Origin: Streptomyces zingiberis
GTDB lineage: Bacteria > Actinomycetota > Actinomycetes > Streptomycetales > Streptomycetaceae
Assembly (NCBI RefSeq): GCF_012034935.1
Contig: NZ_JAATEN010000018.1
Location: 1-64,000 of the forward strand
DNA: 64,000 nt
Reading direction: 5' to 3'
Shown: one piece after another, positions 17,018-25,515 of the stretch
How positions within the stretch are numbered: position 1 is the first letter of the stretch
Layout: each line of letters opens with the position of its first letter
Translations under genes and position numbers: made by a program
Notes under the pieces: generated by a model
Database searches by the model: none
Told to the model about the DNA's origin: nothing
The model's input: the letters and a program-made list of their open reading frames with translations, nothing else

Positions 17018-17983
17018 ATGATCGACGACGGGACCACACGCTTACCCCTCCGTCATGCCCTGGCCGCGCACTGCCGCGCCGTGACCGGGACACGCCGGTT
17101 CGCCGTCGGCGTCTTCGCCCTCATCCTGGCCAACGCCCTCGTCCTCGGCGTGGAGACCTACTCAGGGGTGGTCCACCGCTGGCACGACGAGCTGAAGCTG
17201 CTCGAGTACGGCCTTCTCGCCGCGTTCACGGCCGAGATTCTCCTGCGCGCCGGCGCCTGCGCGGACCGGCCGAGGGAGTATTTCCGCGATCCGTGGAACC
17301 TCTTCGACGCCGCCGTGGTCCTCTGCGCCTACCTGCCCTTCGTGCGGGAGAACGTCGTCGTGCTGCGGCTGCTGAGACTGGCCCGCGTCCTGCGCGCGGC
17401 CCGCTTCATGCCGCAACTGCGGGTCGTGCTGGTGGCGGTGGCCCGCAGTCTGCCCGGCACGGTGACGTTCCTGATGGTGGGCGCGGTCCTGCTGTACGTG
17501 TACGCGATGGCGGGCTGGGTCCTCTTCGCCGAGGAGGCACCCGAACACTACGGCTCCATCGGCCGTGCCGTCCTCACGCTCTGCTTCCTGATGATCCTGG
17601 AGGATCTGGGGGACATCGTCCGCGAGGGCCTGGAGATCTCCCGCTGGAGCGTCCTCTACCACGGCTCCTTCGTCCTTCTCGCCTCCTTCGTCCTGGTCAA
17701 CGTCCTCATCGGGGTCGTCATCAGCTCCCTCGACGAGGCCCGTGAGCTGGAGGGGCACGAGGAGCAGCGGGGCGGCGAGCGCGCCGGCGTCCCGGCCGGG
17801 AGGGCGCCCGGCCCGGAGGCACCGTTCGCCGGCGAGGTGCACGAACAGGAGGTGCGGCTCCGGATCGCCCTGGCACGCCGGGCCCTCGACGATCTGGAGG
17901 AGAGCCTGGAGCGCCGCCCGCTGCCCGGCGAGCCCGTACCGGGGGACCGCGCTCCGTCCGCTTCGGGGGCCCCGATGCCGTGA
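17018..17983 (+). CDS. Voltage-gated-like ion channel (single-domain), TTA-containing
   Basis: 321 residues with six transmembrane segments (about 28-46, 58-78, 93-110, 114-130, 146-170, 212-238). S4 has arginines at three-residue spacing (VLRLLRLARVLRAARF, 115-130), as in voltage sensors. The pore loop LCFLMILEDLGD (188-199) sits where NaChBac-type channels have TLESWAS: Glu195 is kept, the Ser-Trp is not. The acidic C-terminal tail (about 240-310) may form a bundle. Codon 9 (17042-17044) is TTA, so translation should need the bldA tRNA. Gating and ion choice cannot be inferred safely. Confidence 0.85.
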   Translation: MIDDGTTRLPLRHALAAHCRAVTGTRRFAVGVFALILANALVLGVETYSGVVHRWHDELKLLEYGLLAAFTAEILLRAGACADRPREYFRDPWNLFDAAVVLCAYLPFVRENVVVLRLLRLARVLRAARFMPQLRVVLVAVARSLPGTVTFLMVGAVLLYVYAMAGWVLFAEEAPEHYGSIGRAVLTLCFLMILEDLGDIVREGLEISRWSVLYHGSFVLLASFVLVNVLIGVVISSLDEARELEGHEEQRGGERAGVPAGRAPGPEAPFAGEVHEQEVRLRIALARRALDDLEESLERRPLPGEPVPGDRAPSASGAPMP

Positions 17984-18219
17984 GAGACCGGTGCTCCGCC
18001 CCGGCCCCGTGGCCCGGGCCGCCGGCCCGTCGGCCTGCCGGCCCGCCTCCGCGTACGACCGGGCCGGGCCACTCGGGCGTGCGCGCCGCGGGGGAGCGGC
18101 CTTCCGGCCGTGCCGTCCCGGCTGCCGGAAATCTCCATACTTCCTCCACGACGTGGGCGGCTTGCGGGGGCTCCCGCCCCAGGGACGGCGGAAAACGTGA
18201 GATGTGAGAACGTACGGGC

Positions 18220-19509
18220 GTGAGTGAGACACCGGCGAAGACCCTTCAGTACCGCGTCGACGGGCGGGAAGACGCTCCCGTCCTGGTCCTGGGTCCCGCA
18301 CTCGGCACCACCTGGCACATGTGGGACCGCCAGGTCCCCGCGCTCAGCGGGCACTGGCGCGTCATCCGCTTCGACCTGCCCGGTCACGGCGGTGCTCCCG
18401 CCCACGCCGCGGGCTCCGTGCCCGCCCTCGCCGACTGCCTGCTGGCCACCCTGGACGAGCTGGGCGTGGACCGGTTCGGCTACGCGGGCTGTTCCCTCGG
18501 CGGGGCCATCGGCGCCGATCTGGCGCTCCGCAGCCCGGAGCGGATCGTCTCGCTCGCCCTCGTCTCCGCCGCCGCCCGCTTCGGCACCGCCGACGAGCAC
18601 CGGCAGCGCGGTGTCATCGTCCGCACCAACGGACTGGAGCCGGTGGCACGCTCCGCGCCCGAGCAGTGGTTCACCCCGGCCTTCGCGGCCGCGCAGCCCG
18701 CGATCACCGAATGGTCCGTCCAGATGGTGCGCACCACCGATCCGGGCTGTTACATCGCCGCCTGTGAGGCGCTCGCCACCTTTGACGTGCGGGAGCGACT
18801 CGGCCGGATCACCGTGCCGACCCTGGTGCTCGCCGGCTCCGAGGACCGGGTCACCTCGCCCGCCGACGCGCGTGTCCTGGTCGCCGGCATACCGGACGCG
18901 CGGCTCGCCCTCGTGCCCGGCACGTCCCATCTGGCGCCCGTCGAGCAGCCCGCCGCCGTCACCGACCTCCTCGTCCGCCACTTCACCAGCACCTGGAGGG
19001 GCGCCGGGGCCACCCCCGCCCCCCTGGTCTCCGCCGCGGGCCGGTCCGCCGCCCTCACCACCCCCGCCCACGGTCCCGTCGCCGAGATCGCCCCGCCCGA
19101 GATCCCCGCCGAGGCCCCGGCCGGCCGTCCCGACCCGTACGAGCCGGGCATGAAGGTCCGCCGTGAGGTGCTCGGCGACGCCCATGTGGACCGGGCGCTC
19201 GAGACCACCGACGATTTCACCGCCGACTTCCAGGAGTTCATCACCCGCTACGCCTGGGGCGAGGTGTGGACCCGGACCGGTATCGACCGCCGCACCCGCA
19301 GCGTCATCACCCTCACCGCCCTGGTCGCCGGCGGGCACCTGGACGAACTGGCCTTCCACACCCGCGCCGCGCTCCGCAACGGCCTGACGCCGGCGGAGAT
19401 CAAGGAAGTCCTGCTCCAGACGGCCGTCTACTGCGGTGTTCCGGCGGCGAACGCGGCCTTCAAGGTCGCCCGGGACGTCATCCAGCAGGAGACGACCCCG
19501 CCGGCGTGA
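18220..19509 (+). CDS. pcaL: PcaL: 3-oxoadipate enol-lactonase / 4-carboxymuconolactone decarboxylase fusion
   Basis: 429 residues. The N-terminal alpha/beta hydrolase (1-258) has the triad Ser92 (GCSLGG), Asp209 and His237, matching PcaD. The C-terminal carboxymuconolactone decarboxylase domain (about 305-422; YAWGEVWTRTGIDRRTRSVI, LDELAFHTRAALRNG) matches PcaC. The fusion catalyses consecutive steps of the protocatechuate branch of the beta-ketoadipate pathway. In streptomycetes pcaL usually lies in a pcaIJFHGBL operon; here no other pca gene is nearby, so it is an orphan or a relocated copy. GTG 18220; a long Pro/Ala linker joins the domains. Confidence 0.9.
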   Translation: MSETPAKTLQYRVDGREDAPVLVLGPALGTTWHMWDRQVPALSGHWRVIRFDLPGHGGAPAHAAGSVPALADCLLATLDELGVDRFGYAGCSLGGAIGADLALRSPERIVSLALVSAAARFGTADEHRQRGVIVRTNGLEPVARSAPEQWFTPAFAAAQPAITEWSVQMVRTTDPGCYIAACEALATFDVRERLGRITVPTLVLAGSEDRVTSPADARVLVAGIPDARLALVPGTSHLAPVEQPAAVTDLLVRHFTSTWRGAGATPAPLVSAAGRSAALTTPAHGPVAEIAPPEIPAEAPAGRPDPYEPGMKVRREVLGDAHVDRALETTDDFTADFQEFITRYAWGEVWTRTGIDRRTRSVITLTALVAGGHLDELAFHTRAALRNGLTPAEIKEVLLQTAVYCGVPAANAAFKVARDVIQQETTPPA

Positions 19510-19586
19510 CCCGCCGCCCCTGCCGTTCCCGCGGGAAGCCGGGCCCCCGGTGCGGACGTCCCGAGGGCGCGTCCGGCGAACGCGGT

Positions 19587-19638
19587 GGGGCCGGTGGCCG
19601 GACCGGCCCGTGCCGGGCGCGGTCCGGCCACCGGCCCC
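19587..19638. terminator. 19-bp perfect hairpin terminator between convergent genes
   Basis: Arms 19587-19605 and 19620-19638 are perfect reverse complements. The 14-base loop can itself pair partly. It lies between pcaL and the convergent cellulase gene and would stop transcription from both directions. Confidence 0.8.
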
Positions 19639-19726
19639 GGATACCGGACGAGCCGGTCAGGTGGCCGGCCGGTCAGCCGGTCAGGTGCTCAGCCGGCGGC
19701 CAGGTGGCCAGGTGGCCAGGTGCTGA

Positions 19727-21466
19727 TCAGGCCGTGGTCCCGGTGACCGATGAACCCGACTTGGTGACGTGGTACCGCACCGTCGTGCCGCTCCAGTAGT
19801 GGAAGGTGAGCGTGACCCGGGCACCGTCGCGGACCTCGGCGAAGAAGTCGGAGGTCAGCTTGGTGGTGCCGGCGGCGTAGTCCGGGGCGAAGGTGCGGCC
19901 GAACTCCTTGTAGGAGGTCCAGTCGTGCGGCCCGGCGAAGCTGCCGTCGTCGTACGTGGCCTCCATCGTCGCGATCTGGTCGCCGCGGAACTCCGTGGGG
20001 ATGGCGAAGCCGCTCGTCGTCCCGGAGGTGTTCCGCAGGATCGGCGGGTCGTAGGTGACGAGGCCGATCCGCCAGGGCACACCCGCCGAGAAGTGCGCCG
20101 ACAGCGTGGCGTTGGTGCCGTAGGCCCGCGCGCCGCTCAGCCGGCTGATGGTGGCGGCCTTGAGGGTGAGCCGGTCGCCCGAGAGGGTGTAGTCCGTGCC
20201 CCGCGTGAGGGTGGTGGTGCCGTGCCGGAGCGCGCTGAACGACGTGCCGTTGAGGTTCAGTGTGAGCGTCTTGTCGGTGACGGCCGCCGAACGGGAGCTG
20301 AACACCTGGTCGGACGACGCGGTTCCGGAGCGGGTGGTCCAGCTCGACTTGATCTGGGCGAAGAAGTCCGGGTCGTTCCACCGGAAGGCGGTGCGCTGGA
20401 AGTGCTGGCCGTTGTCCCAGAGCATCGTGGTGATCTTCTTGGTGCGGGTGACGTACCCGAGGTACTCGAAGAACTTGAGCATCTCACCGCGCTGGATGGT
20501 TCCGGTGGCGAGGTCGAAGCCGAGCAGCCCGTACTCGCCGAGGATCACCGGGATGCCCTTGGCGACGAAGGTGTTGTGGACCCGGGTGAACGCGTCGGTC
20601 ACGTCCTGCTGCGCGGTGGCGTCGAAGCGGTAGCCGCCCGCGACGTTCACACTGAACGGCCAGTACCCGTAGTAGTGCACCGTCGCCACCAGGTTGGGGT
20701 CGTTCAGCCTGCTGAAGGTGGCGGTCAGTTCATCCAGACGGGCCTGGTCGGACGAGGTGTAGACGGTCGGCAGGACGAGCAGGCGGCTGGAGTTGTTGCC
20801 GCCGGACTGCCGCACGATGCGGTGGAAGGAGCTGTTCAGCTCGTTCAGCAGCTCGGCGTTCTGGGCGTCCCCCGAACTGTTGGTGAACTGCGGTTCGTTG
20901 ACGCTCTCGAAGAGCAGCTTGCCCGAGTGGTTCCGGAAGGTGTTCGCCAGCTGCGTCCAGATGGCGTTGTAGCGGGCGAGCACCCCGGACCGGTCGGAGG
21001 GCATGGCCGCCATCCACTCCCAGGAGTCGTGGTGGATATTGATCATGACGTGGAAGCCGTCCGCCAGCGCCCAGTCCACCACCTCCTTCACCCGGTTCAG
21101 GTAGGCCGGCTCGATGGTGTAGCCGGGTGCGCCACCCTGGTGGTGCCCCCAGGTCACGGGGATGCGGATGCTCCTGAAGCCCTGCGCCCGGATGTTGTCG
21201 AGCAGTTCGGGGGTGATCCGCGGGTTGCCCCAGGAAGTCTCGTCGCTGCCCGTGGCGTCGAGCGAGTTGCCGAGGTTCCACCCCGGCTGCATCGCGGCCA
21301 CCTCACTCATCGCGTCCCGGGGTGCCGCGGCGCCGCCCGGGGCGGCCGCCACCGCGGGGACGCCGGTGACCAGCAGGGCCAGCCCGGCGAGCAGGATGAC
21401 GGCACCTCCGGCCAGTGAGCGGGCCCACCGCGCGAATACTCCTGTGCCCTCGCGTAATCCGGCCAT
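19727..21466 (-). CDS. Secreted GH5 endoglucanase with C-terminal carbohydrate-binding region, TTA-containing
   Basis: 579 residues with a signal peptide (about 1-42, hydrophobic core AGGAVILLAGLALLVTG). The GH5 catalytic domain (about 50-375) has MQPGWNLGNSLDA, RIPVTWG, the acid/base Glu191 in ESVNEPQ and the nucleophile Glu311 in VILGEYG. Downstream are a CBM_X2/Ig-like module (about 385-470; LNLNGTSFSALRHGTTTL) and a beta-rich C-terminal carbohydrate-binding module (to 579). It hydrolyses beta-1,4-glucan outside the cell. Codon 4 is TTA (21455-21457), implying bldA-dependent, late expression. No perfect CebR box is seen upstream. Confidence 0.93.
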   Translation of the reverse strand: MAGLREGTGVFARWARSLAGGAVILLAGLALLVTGVPAVAAAPGGAAAPRDAMSEVAAMQPGWNLGNSLDATGSDETSWGNPRITPELLDNIRAQGFRSIRIPVTWGHHQGGAPGYTIEPAYLNRVKEVVDWALADGFHVMINIHHDSWEWMAAMPSDRSGVLARYNAIWTQLANTFRNHSGKLLFESVNEPQFTNSSGDAQNAELLNELNSSFHRIVRQSGGNNSSRLLVLPTVYTSSDQARLDELTATFSRLNDPNLVATVHYYGYWPFSVNVAGGYRFDATAQQDVTDAFTRVHNTFVAKGIPVILGEYGLLGFDLATGTIQRGEMLKFFEYLGYVTRTKKITTMLWDNGQHFQRTAFRWNDPDFFAQIKSSWTTRSGTASSDQVFSSRSAAVTDKTLTLNLNGTSFSALRHGTTTLTRGTDYTLSGDRLTLKAATISRLSGARAYGTNATLSAHFSAGVPWRIGLVTYDPPILRNTSGTTSGFAIPTEFRGDQIATMEATYDDGSFAGPHDWTSYKEFGRTFAPDYAAGTTKLTSDFFAEVRDGARVTLTFHYWSGTTVRYHVTKSGSSVTGTTA

Positions 21467-21706
21467 GACGCTCCTCGGAATGTTGGTCCGCCCATGCGGC
21501 GGAACGGTCGGAACGGAACTGAGCGGGAACTCGGCCGGTGGGCGGGGGAAGGGCCGAACGCCTCCGCGGAGCGGCGGTCATGGTCCGTGGGCGGGCCGCT
21601 CCGCCGCGTGATGGTGGCAGCGGAGGTACGGCCTCCGCAAGGGCCGGGACAAGGGCCGGCCGGCCTTCCGGAAGCGTCAATCGGACGTCCCGGGCTCAAC
21701 CCAGAC

Positions 21707-21755
21707 GTTCGACCGGAGCGTTCGACGGGGCCCGGATCGTCGAACGGCATTCGAC
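21707..21755. promoter_or_regulatory. Cluster of four GTTCGAC-type heptamers
   Basis: GTTCGAC at 21707-21713 and 21720-21726 (direct, 13 bp apart), inverted GTCGAAC at 21739-21745, and ATTCGAC at 21749-21755. This looks like a multi-site operator in the cellulase/MBL intergenic region. Regulator unknown. Confidence 0.4.
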
Positions 21756-21871
21756 GGCCGGCGGCGCCGGTTCCCGCCGCCGGTGGTGCCGGTCCGGCGG
21801 GCGGCCCGCCGGGGCCGGGCGGAGGGACACGGCGGGGGAGCCGCCGGTGCGGGCCCGCACCGGCGGCGTAC

Positions 21872-21886
21872 CGTACCCGCGGTACG
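21872..21886. promoter_or_regulatory. CGTACC-N3-GGTACG palindrome before the MBL-fold gene
   Basis: CGTACCCGCGGTACG. The same half-sites and spacing occur at 8376-8390 before the sugar-binding lipoprotein gene. Both genes also have a thymine-free leader. Confidence 0.4.
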
Positions 21887-21945
21887 CACCGTGTTCGCCG
21901 GACCCCCGTCGCCGCCCCCGTCGCCGTCGTGGAGGCCGGTGAAGT

Positions 21946-22008
21946 CCGGCAGACAGCAGACAGCAGACAGCAGAACAGACCGCAGCAGCACACACGAGGA
22001 GCGCCACG
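21946..22008 (+). repeat. Thymine-free leader with (CAGACAG) repeats
   Basis: 63 bases without T directly before the GTG at 22008, including tandem AGACAGC heptamers (about 21951-21972) and ACAGCAGAACAG, which also occurs in the leader at 8255-8373. It contains the Shine-Dalgarno GAGGAG. Confidence 0.75.
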
Positions 22009-22697
22009 TGGAGTCGAACACGCCGACAGGTCCCGGTGAGCCGGGAGAGCCCACGAGGCTCACGAAGAAGGGCCACGCCTGCGTCCGGCTGGAGAAGGCG
22101 GGCCGGACCCTCGTCATCGACCCGGGAGGTTTCAGCGAGCCGGACGCCGCGGTGGGCGCCGAGGCGGTGCTCGTCACCCACGAGCACCCCGACCACTTCG
22201 CCGAGGACCGGCTGCGGGCGGCCCTGGAGGCCGACCCGGCCACGGAGATCTGGACCCTGGAGAGCGTCGCCCGCCAGCTCACCGCCGCCTTCCCGGGGCG
22301 GGTGCACACGGTCGGGAACGGTGACACCTTCGAGGCCGCGGGGTTCGAGGTGGAGGTGCACGGGGAGCTGCACGCCGTGATCCACCCGGACCTCCCGCGG
22401 ATCACCAACGTCGGATATCTGCTGGACGGTTCGGTCTTCCACCCCGGGGACGCGCTGACCGTGCCGGGCCGGCCCGTCGACACGCTGCTGCTGCCCGTCC
22501 ACGCCCCCTGGAACAAGATCGCCGAGATCGTCGACTACCTCCGTGAGGTCCGGCCCCGGCGGGCGGTGGACGTCCACGACGGCCTCCTCTCCGAGCAGGC
22601 GCGACCGGTCTACGACCGGATGCTCGGCCCGGACGGCCCGGGGGTGGCGGGCGCGGATCACGAGCGGCTGGCCCCGGGCGCGGCGCTCACCCTGTAG
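22008..22697 (+). CDS. MBL-fold metallo-hydrolase (UlaG/YcbL-like)
   Basis: 229-residue metallo-beta-lactamase fold protein. The metal-binding motif VTHEHPDHFAED (HxHxDH) follows LVIDPGG and EAVLVTH; further ligands are likely His in GELHAVIHPD and Asp in VFHPGDAL, with LLPVHAPWNK and AVDVHDGLLS later. Typical of small actinobacterial hydrolases with unknown substrate. The GTG at 22008 with GAGGAG upstream is chosen over the open frame to 21783, which runs through the repeat leader. Divergent from the cellulase. Confidence 0.85.
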   Translation: MESNTPTGPGEPGEPTRLTKKGHACVRLEKAGRTLVIDPGGFSEPDAAVGAEAVLVTHEHPDHFAEDRLRAALEADPATEIWTLESVARQLTAAFPGRVHTVGNGDTFEAAGFEVEVHGELHAVIHPDLPRITNVGYLLDGSVFHPGDALTVPGRPVDTLLLPVHAPWNKIAEIVDYLREVRPRRAVDVHDGLLSEQARPVYDRMLGPDGPGVAGADHERLAPGAALTL

Positions 22698-22835
22698 GCC
22701 CGGGCACCGCGGCGGCGCCCGGTCCCGTCCCGCCCGGTCCCGTCCCGCGCCCGGCCGGTCCCGTCCCGCGCCCGGCCGGTCCCGGGCGGGCGCGGGCGGG
22801 CACGGGCTGTCCGTGGCGGCGGGTAGATTCGGGCC
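22698..22835. repeat. GC-rich tandem repeats upstream of exonuclease III
   Basis: About 22715-22785 consists of overlapping CCCGGTCCCGTCCCGCGCCCGGCC-like units (roughly 20-22 bp, two to three copies). Could act as a terminator-like structure for the MBL gene. Confidence 0.6.
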
Positions 22836-22836
22836 A
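22824..22836 (+). promoter_or_regulatory. Probable leaderless promoter of exonuclease III
   Basis: TAGATT -10 hexamer at 22824-22829, 6 bases before ATG 22836, and no Shine-Dalgarno. Transcription would start at the A of the start codon. Confidence 0.45.
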
Positions 22837-23615
22837 TGCGCATCGCCACCTGGAACGTCAATTCGATCACCGCCCGGCTGCCGCGGGTGCTGGCCTGGCT
22901 GGAGGGCAGCGGGACGGACGTGCTGTGCCTCCAGGAGACCAAGTGCACCGACGAGCAGTTCCCGCGTGAGGCGCTGCGGGAGCTGGGGTACGACTCCGCG
23001 GTCCTCGCGGACGGCCGGTGGAACGGCGTCGCCGTGGTCTCCCGGGTGGGCCTGGACGACGTCGCCCCGGGCCTGCCCGCGGACCCGGGGTACGACGGCC
23101 GTACGGAGCCGCGCGCCATAGCGGCCACCTGCGGCCCGGTGCGCGTCCGGTCGGTCTACGTCCCCAACGGCCGCGAGGTCGGCCACCCCCACTACGCCTA
23201 CAAGCTGGGCTGGCTGGAGGCGCTGCGCGAGGCCGTCGCGGAGGACGCCGCGGGGGAGCGCCCGTTCGCGGTCCTCGGTGACTACAACGTCGCCCCCACC
23301 GACGAGGACGTCTGGGACCGCTCCCTCTTCGAGGGCGCCACGCACGTCACCGGCGAGGAGCGCGCGGCGCTGGCCGCCCTGCGCGGGACGGGGCTGACGG
23401 ACGTGGTGCCCCGCCCGCTCAAGTACGACCACCCGTACACCTACTGGGACTACCGCCAGCTCTGCTTCCCCAAGAACCGGGGGATGCGGATCGATCTCGT
23501 CTACGGCAACGCGGCCTTCGCCGCCGGGGTCGCGGACGCCTACGTCGACCGCGAGGAGCGCAAGGGCAAGGGCGCCTCGGACCACGCCCCGGTCGTGGTG
23601 GACCTGGACGTCTGA
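22836..23615 (+). CDS. xth: Exodeoxyribonuclease III (AP endonuclease)
   Basis: 259-residue DNase I-like fold enzyme of base excision repair, cleaving at abasic sites and removing 3' blocks. Conserved motifs: MRIATWNVNSITARL, LCLQETKC (metal-binding Glu), WNGVAVVSR, VRSVYVPNGR, VLGDYNVAP (Asp/Asn), LTDVVPR, YTYWDYR and the terminal SDHAPVVVDL (catalytic Asp-His). Length normal. The neighbours are not repair genes; alkylation-repair genes lie 15 kb away. Confidence 0.95.
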   Translation: MRIATWNVNSITARLPRVLAWLEGSGTDVLCLQETKCTDEQFPREALRELGYDSAVLADGRWNGVAVVSRVGLDDVAPGLPADPGYDGRTEPRAIAATCGPVRVRSVYVPNGREVGHPHYAYKLGWLEALREAVAEDAAGERPFAVLGDYNVAPTDEDVWDRSLFEGATHVTGEERAALAALRGTGLTDVVPRPLKYDHPYTYWDYRQLCFPKNRGMRIDLVYGNAAFAAGVADAYVDREERKGKGASDHAPVVVDLDV

Positions 23616-23670
23616 GCGAGCCGGCGGCGGGTGCCGGCCGGTGGACCCCCGTCCGGGGGCGGCGCGGGTC

Positions 23671-25515
23671 TCAGCGGTGGCCCCCGCCCGCCAGCAGCCG
23701 CAGGTCGACGGCCTCGGCCAGCGCCCGCAGCCCCGCGTCGCCGGGGTGCAGTCCGTCACCGCTGTCGTAGGCGGGCAGCATCCGCTCGGGGTGCTCCGGG
23801 TCGGCCAGGGCCCGGTCGGCGTCGACCAGGGCGTCGAACGGGCCGCCGTCCGCCCGGGTGCCGTGCTCCCGCAGATAGGTGTTGACGGCGGTGCGCCGCG
23901 CCTCCACCTCGGGGGTGCAGTCCGGGTAGCCGCCGCACGGGGTCAGCGTCATGGCGACGGTGCGCACGCCCCGGGCGCGCGAGCGCTCGGCGATGGCCCG
24001 CAGCCCGTCGACGACCTCCTCCGGCGGGGTCTTCCAGCGGACGTCGTTGATGCCCTCGAAGACGAGCAGGGCGCGGACGTTCGTCTGGGCGAACACGTCC
24101 CGTTCCAGCCGGTGCTGGGCGCTCGTCCCCGCGGTGTCCGTGTCGACGCCCTCGCCGGGGTAGCGGTCGGTGACGATCCGGTTCGCCGAGAGACCCTGGT
24201 TGAGCACCCCGTACCGGTCCACCTCCGCCTGCTGCCGGAGCCGTTCGGCGAGGACGTCGGGCCAGCGGCGGTTGGCGTCCTCCGTCGAGTGGTTGCCGTC
24301 GGTGATGGAGTCGCCGAGTGTGACCACGGATCCGGCGCCGCCGCCCACGTCCACGCCGGTGAGGAAGGGGTAGGTGGTGAGTGAGCCGGTCCAGGCCCCG
24401 GCGTCGGTGTCGCCGGTGCGGTCCCCGCTGTGCTGGGCGCTGAGGTAGGAACGCTGTAGCGCCTTGCTGTGCACCGGGGCCGCCGTCACCGTCTCCGGCA
24501 GATGGAAGCTGACCAGCAGGTTCGTCCCCCCGGAGACGGGGAACGGGAGGGGGTCGCTCCACTGCTGGGTGCCCGCCGGGATCTCCGTCCCGCGGTGACC
24601 GCCGAAGGTGAGCGGCACCGGGGCGCCCTGAGGCTCGGCGCCGTCCCGCTGGAGCGCGACCGACGCGGCGCCGATCCGCACCGGCCGGTCCGCGAAGGTG
24701 TTGTCCAGCCGCACCCGGACCCGGGGCCCGCCCGCGCCGGCGTGCACCACCAGCCGCAGCGTCCGGTCGGTCCACGGGCCGACCTCGGTGTAACCGCCGA
24801 CGGCCCGGGACCAGCTCCCCGTCCAGTCCGTGTCCGGGGTGCGCGCCGACACGGCGAACACGTGCAGATCCGTCCGCGGCCCGGGGTCCCGGGGGAGGGT
24901 GAGCGAGGAGACGGCCCGGCCGCGCGCGGCGGGGACGGTCACCGCGTACAGCCGGGCTTTCGCGGCCAGCGGGCCGTCGGGCGTGTTGACGCGCGGCAGG
25001 GTGAGGGCGCGGGTGGCGGCCGGACCCTCCCGCCAGTCGGGGGCGGTGAGGGTGTAGGTGCTGCGGGAGCCGTCGCGGTAGCGGATGACGCCGGTGCCGC
25101 TCGCCTCCCCACCCGTGGCGGCCACCAGGAAGGTGATCGCCCCGCCGCCGGTGAGCCGGACGGACTGGCCGTCGGCCCGGACGTTGTCCGGCCGGCCCGG
25201 TGCCGAGTGCGGCCAGGTCAGCCGGGCCGCGTCCAGGCCGAGGACACGTCCCGGCGTCCAGCCGGCGGCCCGCAGGGCGCCTGAGGAGAGGGAGTTCCCG
25301 GAGCCGTCGAAATCCGCGCCCGCCGGGTCCGCGTCCTCGCTGACCGCCCGGTTGTCGAACAGCTGATGGAGGGGGCGGGGAGGGCCGCCGGCCGGGGACG
25401 GGCCCGTCGCCGCCGCCAGTGCGGGGGTGCCCAGCGCGGTCAGGGAGAGCGAGGTGGCCAGCACCGTTCCCCAGCGTCCCAGACGTGCGGCACGGCTTCC
25501 CCGTGACCTCGGCAT
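23671..25515 (-). CDS. Secreted SGNH/GDSL hydrolase
   Basis: 614 residues. A twin-Arg-poor Sec-type signal (about 1-35, GTVLATSLSLTALGTPALA) is followed by a beta-rich N-terminal part (about 45-385). The C-terminal SGNH hydrolase has block I GDSITDG (catalytic Ser), block II GLSANR, block III FEGINDV and block V DGLHPGD (catalytic Asp-His). Related exported streptomycete proteins act on esters or acetyl groups of polysaccharides; the substrate here is unknown. It is convergent with exonuclease III (55 bp gap). Confidence 0.9.
   Translation of the reverse strand: MPRSRGSRAARLGRWGTVLATSLSLTALGTPALAAATGPSPAGGPPRPLHQLFDNRAVSEDADPAGADFDGSGNSLSSGALRAAGWTPGRVLGLDAARLTWPHSAPGRPDNVRADGQSVRLTGGGAITFLVAATGGEASGTGVIRYRDGSRSTYTLTAPDWREGPAATRALTLPRVNTPDGPLAAKARLYAVTVPAARGRAVSSLTLPRDPGPRTDLHVFAVSARTPDTDWTGSWSRAVGGYTEVGPWTDRTLRLVVHAGAGGPRVRVRLDNTFADRPVRIGAASVALQRDGAEPQGAPVPLTFGGHRGTEIPAGTQQWSDPLPFPVSGGTNLLVSFHLPETVTAAPVHSKALQRSYLSAQHSGDRTGDTDAGAWTGSLTTYPFLTGVDVGGGAGSVVTLGDSITDGNHSTEDANRRWPDVLAERLRQQAEVDRYGVLNQGLSANRIVTDRYPGEGVDTDTAGTSAQHRLERDVFAQTNVRALLVFEGINDVRWKTPPEEVVDGLRAIAERSRARGVRTVAMTLTPCGGYPDCTPEVEARRTAVNTYLREHGTRADGGPFDALVDADRALADPEHPERMLPAYDSGDGLHPGDAGLRALAEAVDLRLLAGGGHR

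Larger units (their letters stand above)
21467..22007. other. 541-bp divergent region between cellulase and MBL-hydrolase genes
   Basis: No gene. Contains TCCGCC-N5-GGCGGA (21487-21503), a cluster of GTTCGAC heptamers (21707-21755), a CGTACC-N3-GGTACG palindrome (21872-21886) and a thymine-free leader (21946-22008). Confidence 0.6.

Noticed and set aside
21740..21755. Possible LexA box TCGAAC...TTCGA before the cellulase
   Set aside because: The spacer is one base short of the 16-bp SOS box; treated as part of the GTTCGAC cluster.
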